DNA from: an uncultured Kouleothrix sp.
GTDB lineage: Bacteria > Chloroflexota > Chloroflexia > Chloroflexales > Roseiflexaceae
Direction: 5' to 3'
DNA: 6,555 bases
Assembly: GCA_937858455.1 (NCBI GenBank)
Contig: CALLYN010001108.1
Coordinates: 1-6,555 of the forward strand
Positions 1 through 5,221 of the stretch are shown here, piece by piece (position 1 is the first letter of the stretch; the number at the start of each line of letters is the position of its first letter). The notes under the pieces were generated by a model. It saw only the letters and a list, made by a program, of their open reading frames with translations, was not told where the DNA came from and searched no databases. A program made the translations under genes and the position numbers.

Positions 1-1427
1 TCGCGCCGCAGCCTACCGCGCAGCCACCTACGGCCGCGCCGCAGCCCACCGCCGCAAACGCGCCGCAACCTACCGCCGCGAATGCGCCGCAGCCCACTGC
101 CGCGCTGCCCGCGCTGCCCGCGCCCGCAGGCACGCTGTCGCTGGAAGACGACTTCGGCGCAGGCGGCGATAAGAGCGGCCTGGTCGGCCAGATCGCGCCC
201 GACCTGGCGCTCGCAATCGCCGACCCCGGTGTCTACAGCATGAAGCTGTCGCAGCCGAACCAGACGCGCTGGGCGTTCTCGCCACGCCTGCTGGCAGGCG
301 ATTTCTCGCTGCAAATCGACCTTTCGGACGCGAGCGCCGATCGCACAGGCGCGGCTGCCGGCGGGGTGGTGTTCCGCGCCCGCGACGCCAGCCACTTCTA
401 CGCGCTGCTGATCGACGCGCGCAGCGGCACGTATACGCTGCGCAAGCAGGATGGCGCGAATAAGTGGAGCGACCTGATCGCCGCGAAGGAATCGCCGCTG
501 GTGCGCAAGGGTGGCGATGTCAATCAGCTGCGGATCGACGCCTCGGGCAATACCTTCACGCTGTTCCTGAACGGCGCGCAGCTCGACAGCGCCAGCGACG
601 GTGCGTATGCCTCGGGCATGCTCGGCACGCTGGTAGCCAACGCCGAGGCAGGCACCTCGGAGATGCGCTTCGACAACCTGAAGATCTGGAGCGCCGACAA
701 GGCCCCGCAGTTCTCGAACCGGCCGGCCACGCAGCAGTCGTTCAGCGGCGAGATGGTGCTGATCCACGGCGGCGACTTCATCATGGGCAGCAACGCCAAC
801 CCGGCCGACCTGCCGCACGTGGTGCAGATCGACGACTTTTATATCGACCGCAACGAGGTGACGAACCAGGCGTTCGTGACGTGTGTCGACCAGCGCGGCT
901 GCGAGCTGCTGAACTTCAAATCGGCGACGCACCCCGACTACGCCAGCAATGGGCAGTTCAGCTTCTTCCCGGTGCTGAATGTCACCTGGCAGCAGGCCAA
1001 GTTCTTCTGCGAGCAATCGGGCAAGCGCCTGCCATCCGAGGCCGAGTGGGAGAAGGCGGCCTCGTGGGATGCCTCGGCGCGTATGAAGATGGCGTGGCCG
1101 TGGGGCAACAGCTGGGATCCCAGCCGCCTGAACTCGGCCGACGCCAAGCGCGACGATACCGTGGCGGTTGGCACGTTCCGCGACGACATCAACGGGACGC
1201 GCGACATGGCCGGCAACGCGGCCGAGTGGACCAGCACGCTCAAGACGCCTTATCCGTACGATCCGGCTGATGGCCGCGAAGATCCGAACGCCCCAGGCCC
1301 GCGCGTGGTGCGCGGCGGCTCGTGGGCCCAGACGCAGGCGGAAGTGTCGCCGGCCGCGCGCCAGGCCTTCCCGGCGAATACGTCGAGCGACCAGATCGGC
1401 TTTCGCTGCGCGTCGCCGGCGCAGTAG
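1..1427 (+). CDS. SUMF1/FGE-fold protein with N-terminal LamG-like domain, 5' partial
   Basis: The frame is open from the left edge (first full codon at 3) to TAG at 1425-1427, about 474 visible codons; the Met at 240 is internal, so the true start lies upstream. In order: a Pro/Gln/Thr/Ala linker (to about 130); a beta-rich LamG/DUF1080-like module (about 135-690) with DFSLQIDLS, GGVVFRARD, FTLFLNG and MRFDNLKIW; and a SUMF1 domain (about 750-1412) with MVLIHGGDFIMGS, DRNEVTNQAF, RLPSEAEWE, GNAAEW, VVRGGSW and IGFRC. Canonical formylglycine-generating enzymes carry two active-site Cys shortly after the RGGS motif; here RGGSWAQTQAEVSP has none, so sulfatase activation is unlikely. A structural, ligand-binding or EgtB/PvdO-like role remains possible. 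Cys residues flanking VDQRG could form a disulfide, consistent with export. Linker plus lectin-like module suggests a surface or envelope protein, perhaps anchored by an unseen N-terminal segment. The family call is firm; the function is unknown. Confidence 0.88.
   Translation, partial: APQPTAQPPTAAPQPTAANAPQPTAANAPQPTAALPALPAPAGTLSLEDDFGAGGDKSGLVGQIAPDLALAIADPGVYSMKLSQPNQTRWAFSPRLLAGDFSLQIDLSDASADRTGAAAGGVVFRARDASHFYALLIDARSGTYTLRKQDGANKWSDLIAAKESPLVRKGGDVNQLRIDASGNTFTLFLNGAQLDSASDGAYASGMLGTLVANAEAGTSEMRFDNLKIWSADKAPQFSNRPATQQSFSGEMVLIHGGDFIMGSNANPADLPHVVQIDDFYIDRNEVTNQAFVTCVDQRGCELLNFKSATHPDYASNGQFSFFPVLNVTWQQAKFFCEQSGKRLPSEAEWEKAASWDASARMKMAWPWGNSWDPSRLNSADAKRDDTVAVGTFRDDINGTRDMAGNAAEWTSTLKTPYPYDPADGREDPNAPGPRVVRGGSWAQTQAEVSPAARQAFPANTSSDQIGFRCASPAQ
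36..107 (+). repeat. 24-base in-frame tandem repeat encoding APQPTAAN
   Basis: Three consecutive 24-base units (36-59, 60-83, 84-107) encode APQPTAAN, APQPTAAN and APQPTAAL; a related partial unit precedes them at 3-35 and the array probably continues off the left edge. Between the first two units every base difference is synonymous (CAG/CAA, CCC/CCT, GCA/GCG, AAC/AAT). It forms the extended Pro-rich linker before the LamG-like domain, and its length may vary between strains. Confidence 0.85.
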
Positions 1428-1472
1428 CGGCGCGCCGCCTAATTCGCTTGACAACTTACTCTTTGGTGGGGG

Positions 1473-1499
1473 TTTGGGGGCGGCGAAGCCGCCCCCAAA
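1473..1499. terminator. 12-bp GC-rich hairpin, loop GAA; possible terminator
   Basis: TTTGGGGGCGGC and its exact reverse complement flank a GAA loop at 1485-1487. On the plus strand it is followed by TTTCTTATT, a weak T-rich tail, 45 bases after the SUMF1 stop, so it could end that transcript. Because the same hairpin recurs in copy B in a different gene context, it is first of all part of the repeat element; a terminator role is inference. Confidence 0.45.
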
Positions 1500-1505
1500 T
1501 TTCTT

Positions 1506-1548
1506 ATTGTGTTGCACTACGTGGCGAAGCCACGTAGTGCAACACAAT
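1506..1548. repeat. 20-bp perfect palindrome hairpin with GAA loop (copy A)
   Basis: The left arm 1506-1525 (ending CTACGTGGC) pairs perfectly with 1529-1548 (starting GCCACGTAG) around GAA at 1526-1528. The apex GGCGAAGCC is the same as in the adjacent hairpin at 1473-1499. It could fold as DNA cruciform or RNA from either strand and lies downstream of both convergent genes, so it may also block read-through. Confidence 0.85.
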
Positions 1549-1591
1549 CTATACGTGATCAAGCGAACAGAGTATCACAGAATGAAAGCGA

Positions 1592-3139
1592 TCAAGCGGA
1601 GCCGGCATCATCCGGCGGCAGCAGCGCGTCCCACCACACCCGGCCATCGCGCCGCTGCATCAGGTCGACATGGATATGCTTGGGGAGCGTGTAGTCGAGG
1701 TAGCCAAGCAGCCCGTGCTCGTTGCCGAAGCCGCTCTGCTTGAAGCCGGTGAAGCCGGCGTGCGGGATGATCAGGTGGTAGTCGTTGATCCAGACGGTGC
1801 CGGCGTGGATGCGCTTGGCGACCTCGACCGCCGCCTGGATGTCGCGCGACCACACCGCCGCGCCCAGGCCGTACTCGATATTGTTGGCTAGCTCGATCGC
1901 CTCGGTGACGCTGGTGTACGGGATCACCGCCAGCACCGGGCCGAAGATCTCTTCCTGCGCGATGCGCATATCGTTGCGCACATTCGTGAAGATCGTCGGC
2001 TGCATGAACGGCGCGCGCTCGAAGCCGGCCACGCTGGCGGGCTTGCCGCCTAGCGCCAGCGTGGCGCCCTCGTGCAGCCCGGCCTCGACATAGCCCATGA
2101 CGGTGCGCAGCTGCTCGTGCGACACCATTGGCCCCACGTCGGTCTCGAGGTCGAGCGGGTTGCCCAGGCGCAGCTGGCTGGCGCGCGCTACCAGTCGCCC
2201 GGCCAGTTCATCGTACAGCTGCCTGGGCACGAAGCAGCGCGCGCTGGCCTCGCAGCTCTGCCCGCCGTTCAGGTACACGCCGAACAGCAGCCCGTCGGTC
2301 ACCAGGTCGAGGTCGGCGTCGGGCATCACGATGCTAGGCGATTTGCCGCCCAGCTCGAGCGAGACGCGCTTGACGTTCGTGGAGGCTTGCTGCATCACCC
2401 GGCGGCCGCTGGCGGTCGATCCGGTGATCGATATCTTATCGATCAGCTGGTGCCCGGCCAGCGCCTCGCCCACACTGCCACCAGGCCCGGTCACCAGGTT
2501 GATCGTGCCGCGCGGCAGCAGGCCGGCTTGGTCGATCAGCTCGAACAGGCGAATGGTAGTGAGCGGCGTGTACGAGGCCGGCTTGAAGATCACGACGTTA
2601 CCGGCCGCCAGCGCCGGCGCCATCTTCCACGAGGCAAACAGCAGCGGGTAGTTCCAGGCGGCGATCTGCGCGCACACGCCGATCGGCTGGCGCCAGATGA
2701 AATTCCAGCTCACCGAGGGCATATCGGTCCAGGGCACCGGCTCGTAGGGGTGGCGGCGCGCGATTTCGGCGAAGGTATGCCAGTGCTCGGCCGCGCCGGG
2801 TAGGTCGATGAACAGGCTCTTGCGCATTGGCACGCCGAGGTTGCGCGACTCAAGCTCGGCCAGCTCGTCGGCGTGCGCTTCGATCAAGTCGGCGATGGCG
2901 TGCAGCACGCGCGCGCGCTCGTGCGGCGCGGTATGCGGCCACGGCCCGCGGTCGAATGCTTTGCGGGCGGCCTGCACCGCGCGCTCGACATCGGCCGGGC
3001 TGCCTTTGGCCACGTAGGCCATCGGGGCGTCGCGCGCCGGCTCGTTCACCGGCATGATCTCGCCATCGGCGGCGTCGACCCAGCGGCCGTCGATGTACAG
3101 CCCATAGCGCGGCAGGTCGTCGGTGTGGTTTGCTTCCAT
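1592..3139 (-). CDS. NAD(P)-dependent aldehyde dehydrogenase
   Basis: Cytosolic ALDH-superfamily enzyme oxidising an aldehyde to its acid with NAD(P)+. Counting from the upstream ATG at 3145 (517 codons), landmarks are AAWNYP (oxyanion Asn165), cofactor-binding FKPAS (Lys188), ITGSTASG (241-247), general-base Glu264 in LELGGKSP, catalytic Cys298 in NGGQSC, EEIFGPV (Glu399) and the C-terminal GFKQSGFG. The length is normal and no key residue is missing. Ser191 sits where many NAD-specific members have Glu, as in the KPAS of NADP-using GabD, so NADP+ use is plausible. GTVWINDYH and the overall pattern recall betaine or amino-aldehyde dehydrogenases, but no choline, betaine or polyamine gene is adjacent and the substrate is undetermined. 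I chose ATG 3139 over ATG 3145 because AGGAG lies 8 bases before the former and only 2 before the latter. The last four codons and the TGA fall in the end of repeat copy A. Confidence 0.93.
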   Translation of the reverse strand: MEANHTDDLPRYGLYIDGRWVDAADGEIMPVNEPARDAPMAYVAKGSPADVERAVQAARKAFDRGPWPHTAPHERARVLHAIADLIEAHADELAELESRNLGVPMRKSLFIDLPGAAEHWHTFAEIARRHPYEPVPWTDMPSVSWNFIWRQPIGVCAQIAAWNYPLLFASWKMAPALAAGNVVIFKPASYTPLTTIRLFELIDQAGLLPRGTINLVTGPGGSVGEALAGHQLIDKISITGSTASGRRVMQQASTNVKRVSLELGGKSPSIVMPDADLDLVTDGLLFGVYLNGGQSCEASARCFVPRQLYDELAGRLVARASQLRLGNPLDLETDVGPMVSHEQLRTVMGYVEAGLHEGATLALGGKPASVAGFERAPFMQPTIFTNVRNDMRIAQEEIFGPVLAVIPYTSVTEAIELANNIEYGLGAAVWSRDIQAAVEVAKRIHAGTVWINDYHLIIPHAGFTGFKQSGFGNEHGLLGYLDYTLPKHIHVDLMQRRDGRVWWDALLPPDDAGSA

Positions 3140-3147
3140 ACGCATTG

Positions 3148-3152
3148 CTCCT
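3148..3152 (-). promoter_or_regulatory. Ribosome binding site AGGAG for the aldehyde dehydrogenase
   Basis: AGGAG on the minus strand lies 8 bases upstream of the ATG at 3139 and only 2 upstream of the ATG at 3145. The spacing decides in favour of the second ATG, giving 515 residues. Confidence 0.65.
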
Positions 3153-3240
3153 GGTGCTCTTTGTCGGGCATGCTGCTATGCGTCATGATAGCAGACGCGG
3201 CGCGCTGCGGCAAGCGAGCCGTGCGTCTGATGCTGGTGGG

Positions 3241-4818
3241 TCACTTTGGCACATAGGTAAAAATCGTATCGCGGAATGCGAGCTTATAGTGCTGCCGGAT
3301 GGCGTCGAGCATTTCGGGCGTCCAGCGGCCGGATGGGTCGATCCGGTCGTGGCCGAGATCGACCGGGAGCATAATTGCGCTGAAGCGCCGCTCGGCGATC
3401 TCTTGCATCAGGCCGCTCTCGTCCCACACGCCGCTTTGCGCCGCCGGCCCCATGGTCGATGGGTCGTCGTAGCGTAGCGGCCGGCCGGCCGCCATCATCA
3501 GCCCTACATCGTCGGCGAGGATCTCGCCGGGGGTATTGCGCATGAAGTCCAGGTAGCGCTGGGGCGTCTGCGGCGGCGCCAGCTCGTTGATGTACCAGTC
3601 TTGCGGCCGGTAGGCCAGGCCAAGCTGCGCAATCAGCAGTGCCAGCGCCAGCAGCGCGGCGAGCGGCCGGCGCTCGCTCCACTCGGGCAGGCGGCCGGCG
3701 CAGATGCCAACCGCCAGGCTGATCGCCAGCAGCGACTCGAGCAGGTGGTTGTGGTTGGCGCCGGTCTCGCCCGCGCCCAGCAGGGTGATCGGCGCCAGCA
3801 GCGCGTAGCAGGCCGGCACCAGCACGCGCCGATCGCGCGGCGCCAGCGCCAGCAGCACGCCGGCCGCCAGCACTACCCCCGGCGTATAGGGCAGCAGCAG
3901 CGCCACGAACTTGCGCCACAGCGCCACCGACCACCACTCGCTGCGGTGCAGGCCCCAGATGTGCGCGGTGAACTGAAAGCTGGTGATCAAGTCGAGCGTG
4001 ACCCAGGCGCCCAGCACCAGCGCCAGGTAGCACAGCCCGAACAGCAGCGTGCGCCGCCGCAGCGGCAGCCGGCCCACGAACATGGCCGGCCCGGCGCCGG
4101 CGCGCCAGTCGCGTAGGTCGTCGAATGCGAGCGCCAGGCCGGTGGCTAGCGGCGCGGCCACGGTCGTCTGCTTAGCGAAGAACGCCAGCGCGAAGCACAG
4201 CGCCGCCAGCGGCAGGGCCAGCGGCGATAGCCGCTCCAGGCGGAGCGGCCACTCGCGCGCGGCTGTGTCGGGCCGGCCGGAGGCGGCGGTAGCCATGCAC
4301 AGGCCCAGCGCCGTACACAGCAGCGCCAGCAGGTCGGGCTTGATGCGCGTGGCCCACAGCAGCAGCGGCGGCGCGCTCGCGAACAGCGCCAGGCCGGCGA
4401 TGCTGCCGAGCCACATGCCGCCAGCGCGGCGGCAGGTTAGCACGATCAGCAGCGCCACCGCCAGCGCCGCCGCCAGCGAGACCAGCCGGCCGGCCCAGAA
4501 GACATGCGGCCCGGCGATGTGCGCGTCGGCGAGGCCCAGCAGCAGAAAATGCAGTGGCGGGTAAGGCGCCGACACAAATCGCAGGCGCTCGAGCGGCTGA
4601 TACAGCGGCTGGCCGGCATAGAGCAGCCGCGCCTCGTGTAGCAGCGTGCCCTCGAGCCCGTCGTGCGGGTAGGGGTAGCGCAGCAGAAACTGCAGCCTGA
4701 GCGCGGCGGCCCAGATCAGCGGCAGCGCGCCGGCCAGCAGCAGCGCGAGCGCGGCCAGGCCGGCGGCGCGGGCGTACGGCCGCCCGGCAGCGCGTGTTTC
4801 AGAAGCCGAGTTGAACAT
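3241..4818 (-). CDS. Polytopic membrane glycosyltransferase candidate (GT-C/GT39-like)
   Basis: A 525-residue inner-membrane protein with about ten hydrophobic segments and a soluble C-terminal tail of about 120 residues. Counting from a TTG at 4824, TM1 spans about 22-42. The first external loop has the acidic motif PHDGLEG (53-59) followed by LLYAGQPLY and SAPYPPLHF (85-93), the pattern of GT-C enzymes such as the GT39/ArnT group, which use lipid-phosphate sugars; the loop acid is the expected catalytic residue. Other conserved-looking spots are RIKPD (160-164), FFAKQT (215-220) and GANHNHLLE (355-363). The tail (about 410-527) may bind substrate. I prefer ATG 4818: an in-frame stop lies immediately upstream of the TTG at 4824, and AGTGA is only a weak ribosome site. 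The gene sits 95 bases before the aldehyde dehydrogenase on the same strand, and its leader contains repeat copy B. Sugar donor and acceptor cannot be told. Confidence 0.72.
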   Translation of the reverse strand: MFNSASETRAAGRPYARAAGLAALALLLAGALPLIWAAALRLQFLLRYPYPHDGLEGTLLHEARLLYAGQPLYQPLERLRFVSAPYPPLHFLLLGLADAHIAGPHVFWAGRLVSLAAALAVALLIVLTCRRAGGMWLGSIAGLALFASAPPLLLWATRIKPDLLALLCTALGLCMATAASGRPDTAAREWPLRLERLSPLALPLAALCFALAFFAKQTTVAAPLATGLALAFDDLRDWRAGAGPAMFVGRLPLRRRTLLFGLCYLALVLGAWVTLDLITSFQFTAHIWGLHRSEWWSVALWRKFVALLLPYTPGVVLAAGVLLALAPRDRRVLVPACYALLAPITLLGAGETGANHNHLLESLLAISLAVGICAGRLPEWSERRPLAALLALALLIAQLGLAYRPQDWYINELAPPQTPQRYLDFMRNTPGEILADDVGLMMAAGRPLRYDDPSTMGPAAQSGVWDESGLMQEIAERRFSAIMLPVDLGHDRIDPSGRWTPEMLDAIRQHYKLAFRDTIFTYVPK

Positions 4819-4905
4819 AGGCAATCACTATGACGAAGTCCCTTCAAATTACCTTTTCAGACAGCTAATACCAAATTCGCTTGATTACTGACACTTTGGT
4901 GGGGG

Positions 4906-4932
4906 TTTGGGGGCGGCTTCGCCGCCCCCAAA
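4906..4932. repeat. 12-bp GC-rich hairpin with loop TTC (copy B)
   Basis: The stem TTTGGGGGCGGC and its exact complement match the hairpin at 1473-1499, but the loop (4918-4920) is TTC instead of GAA, its reverse complement. It is followed on the plus strand by TTTCGTATT. No plus-strand gene ends nearby, so a terminator role here has no clear client. Confidence 0.85.
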
Positions 4933-4940
4933 TTTCGTAT

Positions 4941-4979
4941 TGTGTTGCACGACGTGGCGAAGCCACGTCGTGCAACACA
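4941..4979. repeat. 18-bp perfect palindrome hairpin with GAA loop (copy B)
   Basis: Arms 4941-4958 and 4962-4979 pair perfectly around GAA (4959-4961). Compared with 1506-1548 in copy A, one internal T-A pair is replaced by G-C on both arms (ACTACG versus ACGACG), a compensatory change, and the outermost pairing is lost through a base change at 4980. Confidence 0.85.
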
Positions 4980-4990
4980 CTCTATACGTG

Positions 4991-5169
4991 TAGGACTTAC
5001 GCAGTTGGCGCGCTCAGCCTTCGGCAGAGCGGTACTCTCTTCGTGTATGGTATGCGGTTTTCCGCGCGGAGCGCGGAAAACCGCATACAGAAGATGGAGG
5101 AGTACCATGCTGCCGCAGGCGCAATCTCATCGCTTGGGGAAGCCGAACAGCGCAAGTGCGTAACTCCTA
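4991..5169. mobile_element. Nested 179-base foldback/MITE-like element
   Basis: The ends TAGGACTTACGCA (4991-5003) and TGCGTAACTCCTA (5157-5169) are inverted repeats with one mismatch in 13. Further nested inverted pairs lie inside: GCCT-CGGCAG (5017-5027) with 5110-5120, GGTACTC (5031-5037) with 5100-5106, and the 18-bp stem at 5050-5088. The single strand could therefore fold almost end to end, apart from an unpaired stretch of roughly 30 bases on the right side. It sits within copy B, replacing a 28-base segment present in copy A. I see no clear target duplication and no transposase, so it would depend on an element elsewhere. Confidence 0.6.
5050..5088. repeat. 18-bp perfect hairpin at the centre of the nested element
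   Basis: Arms 5050-5067 (GTATGCGGTTTTCCGCGC) and 5071-5088 are exact reverse complements around GGA (5068-5070). It is the apex of the nested inverted repeats of the 4991-5169 element. There is no T-run after it on either strand, so an intrinsic terminator is not supported. Confidence 0.88.
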
Positions 5170-5221
5170 AAGCGATCAAACGGAGTTGGTATAAGGCAAA
5201 ACGCCGGCAGCGTAAGCCGCG

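Larger units (their letters stand above)
1437..1608. mobile_element. MITE-like hairpin element, copy A
   Basis: The stretch matches copy B at 4868-5192. Shared blocks are the left end AATTCGCTTGA (1441-1451), a conserved core with two hairpins (1461-1557) and a right end (1585-1608). The left end 1437-1451 is an imperfect inverted repeat of the right end 1591-1608; an extra internal TCAAGCGAA (1559-1567) is a perfect inverse of TTCGCTTGA (1443-1451). No coding capacity or transposase is present and I see no target duplication. It fills the gap between the convergent SUMF1 and aldehyde dehydrogenase genes, and its right end overlaps the 3' end of the latter. The exact borders are uncertain. 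Confidence 0.6.
4868..5192. mobile_element. MITE-like hairpin element, copy B, carrying a nested element
   Basis: The ends form an 18-base imperfect inverted repeat: ATACCAAATTCGCTTGAT (4868-4885) against 5175-5192, 15 of 18 matching. TAA occurs at 4866-4868 and 5192-5194, a candidate short target duplication if the repeat starts at TACCAA; TA-type duplication is known for IS630/Tc1-related elements and their MITEs. The core 4893-4990 matches copy A at 1461-1557 and contains both hairpins. After TCTATACGTG (4981-4990) the match stops and resumes at 5169 with AAAGCGATCAA, bracketing the inner element. No transposase is encoded. It lies between two minus-strand membrane-protein genes and would be in the leader of the downstream one if transcription reads through. 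Confidence 0.68.

Noticed and set aside
464..1270. Long Arg/Ala-rich frames overlapping the SUMF1, aldehyde dehydrogenase and membrane-protein genes in other frames
   Set aside because: These are shadows of real genes in GC-rich DNA: low-complexity composition and no motifs.
1448..1476. TTGACA at 1448-1453 as a -35 promoter box
   Set aside because: At the expected spacing the sequence is GGTTTG rather than a -10-like hexamer, and no plus-strand gene follows.
1555..1578. Small hairpin GTGAT/ATCAC downstream of the aldehyde dehydrogenase
   Set aside because: It has only five base pairs with a long loop, so it is not distinguishable from chance.
3600..4760. Many short repeats of the type AGCAGCGCCAGC in both membrane-protein genes
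   Set aside because: They are explained by Leu/Ala-rich membrane helices using preferred GC-rich codons; spacing is irregular, so not a repeat array.
1473..4979. CRISPR array or REP/RAYT system
   Set aside because: Only two widely spaced copies exist, without regular spacers, and no RAYT-type transposase or cas gene is in the window.
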